Source: Glycine soja
Taxonomy: Eukaryota > Streptophyta > Magnoliopsida > Fabales > Fabaceae
NCBI RefSeq assembly: GCF_004193775.1
Contig: NC_041002.1
Span: 10,514,485 to 10,578,484, forward strand
Direction: 5' to 3'
Length of the DNA stretch: 64,000 nt
Shown: positions 24,840-36,060 of the stretch, piece by piece
Numbering within the stretch: the first letter of the stretch is position 1
How the letters are laid out: every line of letters begins with the position of its first letter
Position numbers and translations under genes: made by a program
Notes under the pieces: model-generated
Database searches by the model: none
The model's input: the letters and a program-made list of their open reading frames with translations, nothing else
Told to the model about the DNA's origin: nothing

Positions 24840-26226
24840 AATGTTATGCTGAGGGAAAGAAATTTCAAGTTTCATTTGTGTTTCTTCTTTTCAAGGTTAA
24901 GAAATGTTTCTCTAATAAGAAAAATTTTGATTGTATCTTAATTGTTTTTTATTATCGAGATTATTAGCTATATTGATACTGATTTGTTTCTATAACTTGC
25001 TGTAATTGTTAGCTTTTCTAATTATATTAACGACTAATCTAAAAAATTAAGGTACAATTAAAATGCAATCAGAATTTTGTTCATTGTGTTCTCAAACTAA
25101 TAGCTTTGGTCCGGTGTTTAAAGGGTTGTTTGAAGTGGTAGTATCATCTCCAAAAGTTCAAAGTGGCTTTGAAAAGGCATTATTAATCCTACTAAGAATC
25201 TTGCTTATTTCCTTGCAATTGTCTAGTGCTGATATTTTTCCTGAGGTGCATTCTTTTCTTTCTAACTTCAAGGAATAGACATCTATTTTTGGTGAATTCA
25301 AATATTTGCTCCCTTTATTTGAAAAACCAGCATTATCAAGTAAACAATGATTGATGTATTCTGGCAAGCTGGGGATGTTATAGTTATAGCCATAGTAAAC
25401 AGAATATGCGAGTTTTATTTGTTTTTACTTGATAACAACATGTGGCCAGCATTATGAACTTAGTCCTTCAACGTAATTAAATTACTGCATTGTCCCTGGT
25501 AAGCATTTTAACACATGTCCATTTCCCAAGGTATATGTACGAAATTAGCAAAGCCCATGTTGAAATCCTTTTTGAAATTTTGGTGTTTTATTTGGTTTAT
25601 GATTTTAATTATTAGCCTCACAGTTCATTGTGATGACAAGTTGTATTCTGTGTGTTTTGTCTTGTTAGTCTCCTAAAGTCTTTCATTGGCCAAGTTGGTA
25701 AACATAAAATGAGTTTGAAGAGTTGTTTCTGATTTTGTGTTTGTACTGCAGAATTGTAACTCACTGTTCCTCAATACAAGCCAGCATTAGTAGAAGCCTA
25801 GCCATAGCCAGTCTCTACTTCAAAAGAAAAGGTAAGCCTTGTAAGCTTCACTCTTTTCTTCCATTGGCTACGTGCCAATTTAATTTGAACTGCTAGACTG
25901 CTACAAAATTTGTTAGTTAGAGGGAATGATTATTTATGCCAATAAAGAATTGTCTAGTTTGTATGCATTGAACTTGGCTAATTATAGGGATCTGCACTCA
26001 TAAACAATAGACCCAAGCTCGAAAAAAATTAGCTTTGGGGTCACTAATTCTATCGATTACCCCCTTACAATCTATATAAAAAATAACATGAGTCATATCC
26101 CAAAAAATAGCCCACTGGATAGTATACAAATGGCCTAAAGTTTGACCTTCCAAACACTAAGACAAGGAGTTTGCGAACCTGTATTAGCCAAAATGAACTC
26201 GCCATTGTTGTCCAAACCCTAGACTT
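24840..26226. other. Unassigned segment inside the CACTA, with exon-like pieces
   Basis: Continues the CACTA-side flank of element 1. I recognise no family. A 71-codon plus-strand frame (25063-25278, FKGLFEVVVSSPKVQSGFEKAL) reads like an internal exon with no known match. Bases 25752-25831 are bounded by TGCAG and GGTAAG, as an exon would be. It may be captured host gene DNA like the subtilase piece to its left, or CACTA leader. Confidence 0.4.
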
Positions 26227-26770
26227 TGCATACCCCAAGGATCCATTAGGAAATTACTTGTGCAAGAAAGCCATGAGGGTGGGCTCATGGGCCAATTTGG
26301 GATAGACAAGACCCTTGTCTTACTCAAAGAAATGTTTTATTGGCCCCATATGAAGAAAGATGTCCATAAGCATTGCACAAGGTGTGCGGCTTGTTTACAA
26401 GCCAAGTCTAAGGTGATGCCTCATAGGCTATACACACCCTTACCCATCCGCTCTGCACCATGGGTAGACATTAGTATGGACTTTGTCCTTGGGCTTCCTA
26501 GAACCCAAAGAGGTGTAGACTCTATCTTTGTGGTGGTGGATAGGTTTAGAAGGATGACACACTTTATACCATGCCACAAGGTGGATGATGCTTCCCACAT
26601 CTCAAAACTCTTTTTCAGGGAAGCTGTGAGACTCCATGGTTTGCCTAGGACCATTGTGTCAGATAGAGATGCTAAGTTCCTTAGTCACATCTAGAAAACC
26701 TTATGGGCTAAGCTAGGAACTAAAATTCTTTTCTCTACCACTTGTCATCCAGAAACTGATGGGAAAATAG
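26227..26770 (+). pseudogene. pol: Integrase fragment of element 3
   Basis: The zinc-binding HHCC region is complete ([15 protein letters not shown] ... [14 protein letters not shown]). The catalytic core shows Asp in [11 protein letters not shown] and Asp in [15 protein letters not shown] follows at 26693, and the core ends at DGKIE just where LTR sequence begins. The last Glu may stand in the catalytic position, but the rest of the domain is absent. The 144-codon open part is 26260-26694. Confidence 0.82.
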
Positions 26771-26926
26771 AGGCTAGAGCCATGAACAAGAGGCTCCAAG
26801 AGGATTGGGCTAGAGCTGCTGAAGAAGGCCCTAGGGTTCTCATGAACCTCAGGGTAGATTTCTGAGCCCACGGGCGAAGGTTGGGTCCAATTATCTTTGT
26901 ACATATTAGACTAGGATGTCATTATA
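26771..26926 (+). repeat. Partial CRM-like LTR fragment
   Basis: About 155 bases matching the LTR interior from CTAGAGCCATGA to GGATGTCATTATA. It is missing its first ~35 bases and everything downstream. It then runs into GGGAATTGGAAAGG, a word found in the leader (about 12828), and directly into the protease region. Confidence 0.8.
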
Positions 26927-26944
26927 GGGAATTGGAAAGGGTAA

Positions 26945-28156
26945 ATGATAGTTAACCAACAAGTGAAGGTACCTTTCTCCATTGGGACATATAAGGATGA
27001 AGTTAATTGTGATATAGTTCACATGGAGGCAAGACATATTCTTTTAGGAAGGCCATGGCAATTTGATAGGAAGATCATTTATAATGGCCTAACTAATGAG
27101 ATTACCTTCACCCATCTTGGCACTAAATTTGTGTTGCATCCTCAAACACCTTCACAGGTGGCCAAAGATCAACTAACTATGAAAGATAAGAGGGATGAGG
27201 AAGAAAAAGTAGAAAAACAAAAGAAAAAGAAGGATAGTAAGGCCTTGTCTTCAAAGGCCAAAGGGAAGGAAAAAGAGGGAAAGAATTCCTCCAAGAAGAT
27301 TGTTAAGAAGGAAAATCATTTTGCAACAAAAGGTGATATTAAAAGAGCACTCATTCTTAAACAATCTTTCTACCTTCTCCTATCAAGGGAAACATCCCTT
27401 AGCACTGCCACAATTCCTACATTTGAGACCTTACCCCCAACGGTCCAAGAACTTTTACATGAATTTGGTGATATATTTCCCAAAGAGATACCCCCTGGGC
27501 TACCTCCTTTAAGGGGAATAAAACACCAAATAGATTTAGTCCCAGGAGCAAGCCTTCCTAATATGCCAGCCTATAGGACTAACCCTCAGGAGACTAAGGA
27601 GATAGAGTCTCATGTTAAAGAATTGTTAGAGAAGGGCTGGGTCCAAGAGAGCCTAAGCCCATGTGTTGTGCCAGTGTTGTTGGTGCCCAAAAAGGATGGT
27701 ACGTGGAGAATGTGTACAGATTGCAGGCCCATCAACAACATCACTGTAAAGTATAGGCACCCCATTCCTAAACTCCATGGTTTGCCTAGGACCATTGTGT
27801 TAGATAGAGATGCTAAGTTCCTTAGCCACTTCTGGAAAACCTTATGGGCTAAGCTAGGAACTAAACTTCTTTTCTCTACCACTTGTCATCCACAAATTGA
27901 TGGGCAAACAGAGGTAGTGAGTAGGTCTTTATCCACCCTTTTAAGGGCTCTTCTGAAAGGCAACCATAAGTCTTGGGATGAGTATCTTCCTCATGTAGAA
28001 TTTGCCTACAACAGGGGGGTTCAAAGAACCACCAAGCAGTCCCCTTTTGAGGTTGTCTATGGGTTCAATCCCCTAACACCGTTTGACCTCATTCCCCTCC
28101 CACTGGACACTTCTTTTATCCATAAAGAAGGGGAATCTATGTCAGAGTTTGTATAA
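26945..28156 (+). CDS. pol: In-frame protease/RT-N/integrase-C fusion ORF, 403 codons
   Basis: Order: the region after the protease active site ([29 protein letters not shown]); a Lys/Glu linker; the RT N-terminus ([46 protein letters not shown]); then, with no frame break, the middle of the integrase core ([35 protein letters not shown]) and the region after it ([22 protein letters not shown]). The RT palm, RNase H and first half of integrase are deleted at about 27770. It stops at a TAA, and downstream integrase sequence resumes at 28160. It cannot polymerise DNA; one catalytic Asp and the Glu of integrase remain. Confidence 0.78.
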   Translation: MIVNQQVKVPFSIGTYKDEVNCDIVHMEARHILLGRPWQFDRKIIYNGLTNEITFTHLGTKFVLHPQTPSQVAKDQLTMKDKRDEEEKVEKQKKKKDSKALSSKAKGKEKEGKNSSKKIVKKENHFATKGDIKRALILKQSFYLLLSRETSLSTATIPTFETLPPTVQELLHEFGDIFPKEIPPGLPPLRGIKHQIDLVPGASLPNMPAYRTNPQETKEIESHVKELLEKGWVQESLSPCVVPVLLVPKKDGTWRMCTDCRPINNITVKYRHPIPKLHGLPRTIVLDRDAKFLSHFWKTLWAKLGTKLLFSTTCHPQIDGQTEVVSRSLSTLLRALLKGNHKSWDEYLPHVEFAYNRGVQRTTKQSPFEVVYGFNPLTPFDLIPLPLDTSFIHKEGESMSEFV

Positions 28157-28159
28157 AAG

Positions 28160-28633
28160 TTGCATGAAAGGGTTAAGAACCAAATAGAGAACCAAACAAA
28201 GGTGTATTCAACTAAGGGCAATAGAGGAAGAAAAGAGCTAGTTCTTAATGAGGGTGACTGGGTTTGGCTCCATCTTAGGAAGGATAAATTCCCTACTAAA
28301 AGGAAATCCAAGCTTAGCCCTAGAGGGGATGGACCTTTTCAGGTTTTGGAGAGGATCAATAACAATGCCTATAGGTTGGACCTCTTAGAAGAGTATGGAG
28401 TCAGCACCACTTTTAACATTTCTAATTTAATTCCTTTTGCAGGCGGAGCTGATATTGAGGAGGAGGAACTAACAGATTTGTGGTCAAATCCTCTTCAAGG
28501 GGAAGGGGATGATGCAATCCTCCCTAGGAAGGGACTAGTCACTAGAGCCATGAGCAAGAGGCTCCAAGAGGATTGGGCTAGAGTTGTTGAAGAAGGCCCT
28601 AGGGTTCTCATGAACCTCAAGGTAGATTTCTGA
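28160..28633 (+). CDS. pol: Integrase C-terminal end and LTR-encoded pol tail
   Basis: Follows the stop at 28156 in the same pol. A charged DNA-binding-like C-terminus (GDWVWLHLRKDKFPTKRKSKL, GPFQVLERINNNAYRLDL) is followed by an acidic stretch (DIEEEELTDLWSNPLQGEGDD), then by residues encoded within the 3' LTR ([22 protein letters not shown]...), ending at 28633. The frame crosses the polypurine tract and the LTR start at 28510 without a break. I see no classical chromodomain aromatic cage; CRM elements have a different C-terminal motif. Confidence 0.75.
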   Translation: MHERVKNQIENQTKVYSTKGNRGRKELVLNEGDWVWLHLRKDKFPTKRKSKLSPRGDGPFQVLERINNNAYRLDLLEEYGVSTTFNISNLIPFAGGADIEEEELTDLWSNPLQGEGDDAILPRKGLVTRAMSKRLQEDWARVVEEGPRVLMNLKVDF

Positions 28634-31072
28634 GACCATGGGCCAAGGTTGGGTCCAATTATCTTTGTACATATTAGACTAGGATGTCATTATATTTGGT
28701 CCTTGTATTTAGGGCTCCATAATGTAGGTAGGGTATCCTAGAAATATAGGATTTTTCAGCCTTTGTATTTTAGGGCACCTAGACTAGTTTTTGTATTAGG
28801 GGTAGTTTTGTAATTTCACATGCACTAAGTGATTATTTGATGTGTGTGGTTGGAAATAAATTTAATTGAATTGTTAGAAGCCCAATCCAATTAAATTTTA
28901 GAGGGGGAGGTGAGCATTTGCTTACTACACCCCATTGCCACATCATATAGTCACACTTTGTGCATGTCCTTCATGCTTTACATGCCTCTTGACACCTAAG
29001 CACACTTAGTGAAGAATCTTGGAATTGATCTTGGATTAGTGGGATGAACCATAACTAAAATTCACTAATCATAATTAGTGAAAGTTTGGCTCCACAAATT
29101 CAATTTCAAATTCATTTTCCCTCCAATTTTGTGTGACACTTAGGTGTCATACCCTAATTTCGTCTGGGGACCATTGTTTAATGGCATGCAACCTTTGTTT
29201 GACCGCTTCGAGGTACTTGTAACCCTTTGTTGCACAATACATGAAGTTTCGTGACATGCCGGAGGTCAAAAGGAAGCAACGTTACACAATCCGTGAGTTT
29301 CCGTAACATGCCGGAAATCAAAAGGAAGGATTGTTACGCAATCCGTGAGGTTCCGTAACATTCCGAAAGCCAAAAAAGGAGTAATTACGTGACCCGTATG
29401 GTCCCATAACCTTACGGAAAGAAAAGAAGTATCGTTACGAAATTCGTAAAGTTTCGTAACGTTACAAAAAAAAATCACCAAAAAAAAGCAAAGGGGGTGT
29501 ATTTAGTAAAAAAAGGGTGCAAATAGAAACCAGGCCCACTTGGGCCTTCCAGGATGTTCCTCCAGAAGGTGGTTGCTTCTGGAGGAAGCAACCTGGCTCG
29601 CCTGGGCGAGCTGGGTGGCAAGCTCCTCCCCTATTTTCCTATAAATAGGGGGAGGAGTGAAGGAGAAAGGGGTTCAGCCCTTCTGGTATTTCGAGATCAC
29701 TTAAAATTAGTGAAAAAAATTGTTCCCGTGAAGAAAATCCAAGTCGAGGCGCTTCCGTAATGTTTCCGTGGGTGATTTCGCGAAGATTTTCAACCGTTAT
29801 TCGTCGTTCGTCGTTTGTTCTTCGTCGTTCTTCGGTCTTCAACCGGTAAGTTCCTGAAATCGAACTTTTCAATTCATTCTATGTACCCTTGGTGGTCCCA
29901 ATTTGTTTCGTGTACTTTTATTCTCATTTTCATTTACTTTCCGTACCCACTTTTGACGTGCTTTAGTCATTTGCTTAAGTCATTTTCTTGCCTAATCAAA
30001 AAATAAAATAAATTTCCATCGATCATTTGAATTGTAATATCCGTTAATTTTTGTTAAAATGAAATCCGATCGTTCGATCATGTTGTAACCACGTTGGAAA
30101 CCAAAAAGAGGTAAAATAATAATATAATAATAAAAAAATATTTTTAGTAAAATAAACCAAAAAATCAATCGGACGTTTCTCTTTGGGATTTCTCTTTCTT
30201 AATTGAATTGACTAATAACTAAAGTGAAACTAAGGCTAAAATCAACTCACAAAGTCAAGCTCGTCCGCAAAAAATCACTAAAAAGGATTTTAAGGTTTGA
30301 TACCTCAGTTTTTTTCACCAAGTAAAAATGGATCATTTTAAGGTCCAACGCCTTAAAAGGACCACCTTCCAAGTAAAAAGAATCGCTTGATTCGCCCTTT
30401 AGAAAGAACTACGTAGGTCTGATTTCCTCTTCGATGAAGGATACGTAGGAGCAAGAGCCCCGCTTTTGTCGACCTCAAAAATTAAAAAAGAAATAAAAGT
30501 TTAGATACACAATTTCACACAATTCTAATTTAAGTCTGTTGTCCTTTGGGACAAACGTGAGAGGTGCTAATACCTTCCTCAAACGTAAATACAACTCCCA
30601 AATCTGGAATATTCTTCATGACCGGTTTCCTTCGGTTTTTCCGACGTTTTCCACAAATAAACGTTGGTGGCGACTCCGCGCATTTTCCTCCTTTAGAAGA
30701 CGCACCCGTGAGCCTCGCCTCGCTCGCCCGCAAAAGGGTAGGTTGCGGCATTAGGCTATAAATAGAGGTCATGTGTGTGCATTTTTTTCAACTTTGATCA
30801 TTTGATAATTAAACTTCAGATTTCAAAACTCTTTTAGAGCACAAAATTTCATGCTCTTCTTTGCCTCTCCCTTCATTCATCTCCTTCTTCCTCCAAGCTC
30901 TTATCCATGGCCTCCTATGGTGGTGAGTTTCTTCTAGACTCATCTTCTCCTTGAAGTGGCGTCTTCTCTCTCTCTTCCTTATCCATTCCGCTGCCATTCA
31001 TCTTCCAAGAAGCAAAGGAATCCAATGATGAAGAAGATCCTAGGCCTACAAGCTCCAATGGAGCTTACATCA
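28510..31072 (+). repeat. 3' LTR of element 3, split by an Ogre-type solo LTR
   Basis: Parts 28510-29144 and 30751-31072 together make one LTR of about 957 bp (TGATGCAATCC ... TTACATCA). The insertion falls between ACTTAGG and CTATAAATAG, just upstream of the TATA box. The polypurine tract AAGGGGAAGGGGA precedes it. Confidence 0.88.
29145..30750 (+). repeat. Solo LTR, Ogre type, 1606 bp, TSD TTAGG
   Basis: TGTCATACCCTAATTTCG ... GGTTGCGGCA, flanked by a perfect TTAGG duplication (29140-29144 and 30751-30755). It is the same family as 6667-8269 and opposite in orientation to it. It retains the GC-rich hairpin patch (about 29545-29612) and a TATAAATAG box at about 29640. No internal region is attached. 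Confidence 0.9.
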
Positions 31073-31496
31073 ATTCCCGTCTGAGATTCAATACAGTGAT
31101 TCTTGCGGATAGTTTGTGTTAATCGTTGTATTGAATCTTGAATTGTCCATTTGGATAGTTTGGGGAGACTCATATTTTTATGGTAGATTCATGCGTGAAG
31201 CTTAGGATTTCTTTGTTAAATTTTATGAAAGTTTGGTACAATTAATGCATTTCTAGTTGTTTTCTGAGTGCATACTTGATTATCGAGGAATTAATCTCGC
31301 TGATTTCATGTCGTGTACTTGGAGACCAATGCGAAATGCTGCCAAAATTTTGTCAAATTTAACACAAGAGACTTAACCTTGACGTATGAAGCTACCATAA
31401 AAAATTCTTCCTGAATGGGATAGGGCCACACCTATAATGAAAAAGGGAGATTTTGATGCATGGAATGACTGTGAGTATCACGGAGTTATTATTTAG
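31073..31496 (+). other. CACTA leader upstream of the transposase pseudogene
   Basis: Non-coding stretch between the element 3 LTR and the first transposase codon. It contains TTTGGATAGTTTGGGGAGAC, which I recall as typical just upstream of legume CACTA transposase frames. No ORF or strong promoter motif is seen. Confidence 0.45.
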
Positions 31497-34400
31497 ATGG
31501 ATCAAAGTTGGATGAATGAAAGTCGCATTAACCCTGCATATGAGGAAGGTGCTGATCAGTTCTTGCAATTTGATTCCGAAAGAAGTCGATCAGATAAGGA
31601 TGGAAAATATTTTTGTCCTTGCATCAATTGTTTGAACGGGAGACGACAAATGCTGGACAACATACAGGACCATTTGTTGTGTAATGGGATTAAGAAGAAT
31701 TACACCACATGGATATGGCATGGTGAATTGATAGACATGCAGAGGGGGTCTCAATCTGAACCATTTGATGTAGAAATAGGAGATCGCTTAGAGGATATGA
31801 TTCGTGATATTAGATAAGAGTCTTTTCAGCAAGCACATGCCCATATGTATGATACATTGCAAACCAATTCAAAGAAGCCTTTGTATCCGGGGTGCAAGAA
31901 TTCCTTGACGCTGTTGTCAGCAGTGTTAAGTCTGGTTATTGTCAAGGCTAGATATAAGTGGAGTGACAAAAGCTTTAGTTCATTGCTTCAAGTTGTGTAC
32001 GATATGCTTCCAGAGGAAAACACTTTGCCTAAAAGTTACTATCAGGTGAAGAAGATACGGTGTCCGATGGGTATGGAGTATTAGAAGATTCATGCTTGCT
32101 CGAATGATTGCATATTATATCGACATGAATTTCAAGAAATGCAAATATGCCCTAGATGTGGGGTATCACGGTACAAAGTCAAGGATGACGACGAGCGTAG
32201 TAGTGACGGAAACTCAAAGAAGGGCCCCCAGCGAAGGTGTTGTGGTATCTTCCGATCATTCCACGGTTTAAGCATTTGTTTGCTAATGGAGATGACACAA
32301 AAGATCTTACATGGCATGCAAATGGGAGAAACTACGATGGAATGCTTCGTCATCTGGATGATTCCTCCCAATGGAAGAACATAGATCGTTTGTATCCGGA
32401 TTTTGGCAAAGAGGCAAGAAATCTTAGGCTTGGACTAGCCAGTGATGGAATGAATCCATATGGCAGTTTAAGCACATAACATAGTTCATGGCCAGTTCTA
32501 CAAGTAATTTACAATTTGCCTCCTTGGTTGTGCATGAAGCGAAAATACATGATGTGGTCTATGATGATATCGGGCCCAAGACAGCAAGGAAATGACATTG
32601 ATGTTTATCTAAGTCCGTTGATTGAAGACTTGACAAAGTTGTGGGACGAGGGGGTTTAAGCGTTTGATGAGTTTCAGAATGAGACTTTTCAAATGTGTGC
32701 CATGCTTTTTTATACCATTAATGACTTTCCAGCATATGGGAATTTGAGCGGTTACAGTGTTTAGGGCCATCATGCATGCCTCATCTATGAAGAAGACACA
32801 AGCTACAAGTAACTCAAACATGGTAGAAAAACAGTGTACATAAGGCATCAACGTTTTTTGAAACCTTATCACCCTTACAGGTGATTGAAAAAAGCATTTA
32901 ATGCAAGTCAAGAGCATGAAACTGCACCGATACCATTAACTAGTGACCAGGTCTTCCAGCGGGTTCAACACCTATATATTGTATTTGGAAAGACTCAAAA
33001 GAAGGAAAAAAGTAAGACTTGCATATGGAAGAAGAGGTCGATTTTCTTTGATCTTTCGTACTGGTTTGAAAGATGGTTTGAATACTCGTCAAGATCTAGC
33101 TGAGATGGGTATACAATCGCAATTGCATCCAAGGCCTGATGGTAAAAAAATATACTTGCCTCCAGCTTATCATACTTTGTCCATAAAGGAGAAGATGAGT
33201 TTTTGTCGTGTCTGCGTCGGGTCAAAGTCCCACAAGGATACTCTTCAAATATTAAGAGCCTTGTGCAGTTGAAGGATCTTAAGTTGGTAGGGTTAAAGTC
33301 TCACGATTGTCACGTCTTGATGCAACAATTGTTAGCCGTGGCCATACGAGACATTTTTCCTAACAAAGTCAGGTTAGCCATAACTCGGCTCTGCTTTTTC
33401 ATCAATGCCATATGTAGCAAAGTCCATGATCCTGTAAAGTTAGATGAGTTGGAAAACGAGGTTGCTATTATATTGTATCAGTTGGAGATGTATTTTCCTT
33501 CTGCTTTTTTTGACATCATGGTTCACTTGTTCATCTGGTCAAAGAAATCAAATGTTGTGGTCCTGTTTATTTGTGGTGGATGTACCCGGTTGAGCGATAC
33601 ATGAAGATCTTAAAAGGGTATACCAAGAATCTACATCGTCTGAAAGCATCTATTCATCTATTGGTTAAAGGTACATTGCAGAAGAAGCCATTGAATTTTG
33701 TTCAGAGAACATTGAAAAGGCTCGACTTGTTGGGCTTCCCTAGTCTCGGCATGATGAAAGAGTGGGCGGTAAGGGTTCAAGAGGACTTCATGTTATCACT
33801 CCAACTGTAGAAGATTTGCAACAAGCTCACTTGTATGTGTTGAATAACAGTAATGAAGTTTTGCCATACATACTTCGGCAAGAAGGTTTAGTGAAAGAAA
33901 GTAATCCAAAAATGTCGAAGAACTGGGTCTTGAAAAGCATAATAAGACTTTCCTAGATTGGTTTAAAGATACAATCTTTGCTAATGATAATGCTTTTGAA
34001 ACGTTAAGAAAACTAGCAGATGGGTCTAAAAGAAATGTTATTACTTGGCAAGGATATGATATCAACAAGTATTCCTTTTATACAAAAGCACAAGACGAGA
34101 AAAGTATAATGCAAAACAGTGGGGTCACCCTAAGGGCTGAATCTCAACACTTCATCGGTGTACATGATGACAATCCCTGTGTAGCTTCCATCCCTTGCTT
34201 TGGGTTCATTGAAGAAATTTGGGAGCTTAACTATGTCAAATATATTGTTTGTGTTTTCAAATGTAAATGGGTTGACAGCAACACCGGTGTGTGGACTGAT
34301 GATGTAGGATTTACGTTCGTAGATCTAAAGAAACTCGCTTACCCGAATGACCCTTTCATCATGGCAGAACAAGCTAAACAAGTTTTTATGTTCAAGACCT

Positions 34401-34596
34401 ATGTGATGAAAGGTGATCAGTGGTTCTACATGGGAAAACAATTGGTGTTAATGTTGAAGATGATGATTCATACATTGATACTTATGTTAGTCCTTTGTCC
34501 ACACAAATGTCACCTAATGTTGTCAGAGAAAAAAAAGCTGATGACGTTCATGCTAATCGTAATGATCATGATGAAGGAGACTTAATTAACATCGTC
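31497..34596 (+). pseudogene. CACTA transposase (tnp2 type), many stops
   Basis: Starts MDQSWMNESRINPAYEEGAD, with the transposase-associated N-terminal zinc-finger-like domain (FCPCINCLNGRR ... H-x2-LLCNGI) in 31497-31816. After a stop, 31845-32084 continues (NSKKPLYPGCKN, PEENTLPKSYYQVKK). Then come 32139-32480, with CPRCGVSRYK, a frameshift near 32240, and HANGRNYDGMLRHLDDSSQW; scattered remnants to 33100; a DUF4218-like block (33300-33570, HDCHVLMQQLLAVAIRDIFPNKV); and a DUF4216-like block (34230-34400, CVFKCKWVDSNTGVWTDDVGF). At least six stops and several frameshifts are visible. It would have catalysed cut-and-paste transposition. Confidence 0.82.
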
Positions 34597-35027
34597 TAAT
34601 GTGATTTTCTTATCTATTTCATTTCAGTCCATTCGTTTACATAAGTTATTCAGTTTTGTGATAATGTTAATTAACTAATGTTTTTTCTTTACAGGCAAAT
34701 GGCTACCCCACCCAGCTCTCCTTCTCCTCCTCCTCCTCCTCCTCCTACTGGTGCAGCATCACAGTTGCCATATACCTTGAAGCGCATAAGAAATTCCACA
34801 TGGCTAAGATAATTGGCGACTAGACCAGTTGGGGCAAAGAGACCACTAGTCCATGTCGATCCTGCGACCGGGAAGGCCGACAGTCCCCACAGTAAGAAGT
34901 TAAGAACATATTTGCAGATTGTTGCTCGTGATAAGCTCGATGTCACATATGAGAATTGGAAGCAAGTCCCTGCTGCTCAGAAGGATTTGATATGGGAGGA
35001 TATTTAGGTATTTTAGTTAAATCTTTG

Positions 35028-36060
35028 TGTGAATGTATGAATACATGATTTTGATGATGCCAAAGAAGAATCAAACACGGTTGTTTCAAAGGATAAGCGT
35101 TGCTTCAAGATTAATACAAGGTTGCTTCAACAAACAAAGTCTTGATTCAAGATTAACTAAAGATCAAGCCTTGCCTCAAAACAAAGTGTTTCCAAGACAT
35201 CCAAGGCTCTGGTAATCGATTACACTGCCTGGCAATCTATTACCAGAAGACAATTTTGAAAAATAACTGTTAAATAAGGTTTTGAATTTGAATTTTGAAC
35301 TTGTAATTGATTACCAGATGTTTGTAATCAATTACCAGCAATGGAACTCTTGAAATTCAAATTCTAAAGTCATGACCCTTCAAAATATAATTGTGTAATC
35401 GATTACTAGAAACATGTGATCAATTGCTGGTGAAAAAATTCAGAAAAAAGCTTTTTTGAAAAGACATATCTCTTCAAACCATTTTGAAAAGGCACGAAGG
35501 GCCTATATATATGTGTGTTTGATTTCAAAAAGCAAGAGAGAGATATTCCAAGAGAACTTCTTTGTCAAATTCTCTCTCAACAACTCTTGGGCAAACACTT
35601 GCAAATCTATTGAGAGTTCATTCAAGAAATTCAAATTGTATTATCCACTCTAAAGGAGAGAAATCTTTCTGTTCTTCTCAGAAAGTCAATTGTAATCAAG
35701 AGACTGGTTTTCTCTTGAATTGTGAGTTTCCTAAACATAAGGGAAAGAGATTCCTTGGGTGTTTAGAAGTTGTGAAAGGGATTTTTTACAAAGATAGTGG
35801 AAAATCTCAAGTGGGTTGCTAGAGGACTGGATGTAGACACGAGAAGTGGTCGAACCAGTATAAATCAAGTTTGCATTTCTCTCTTCCCTTATCTCATTTA
35901 TTTTATTGCAATCAATTTTGTCTTGCACGTTTAAAGAACATTATTAAATTGATTGCTGCTTCTTCTGCATTCTGAGCCTATCATTTAGAAGGGGGTTAAA
36001 AGTTTGTTAGTGGGAAATTATTTCACCCCTTCTTAAGTTATTGAGGCCACTTGTCCAACA
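35028..36060 (+). repeat. Solo LTR, SIRE type, 1033 bp, TSD CTTTG
   Basis: TGTGAATGTATGAATACATG ... GGCCACTTGTCCAACA, flanked by perfect CTTTG copies (35023-35027 and 36061-36065). It lies in the first intron of the Ulp1-like gene and carries several GGTAATCGATTACC-like motifs (about 35210-35410). Confidence 0.92.

Larger units (their letters stand above)
26227..31072 (+). mobile_element. CRM-like gypsy mosaic fragment (element 3), 5' truncated
   Basis: Four pieces of one family are joined out of normal order: integrase (26227-26770), a partial LTR (26771-26926), about 20 bases of leader, and a protease-RT-integrase frame to the 3' LTR (28510-31072, split by an Ogre LTR). No 5' LTR is present and no target duplication is visible; the right end TTACATCA is intact. 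Its joins fall at short shared words, which suggests repair by microhomology or template switching. Confidence 0.75.

Noticed and set aside
34689..34946. Minus-strand frame with a poly-Gly run
   Set aside because: It is the antisense of a (CCT)n stretch encoding the Pro-rich start of the CACTA accessory gene.
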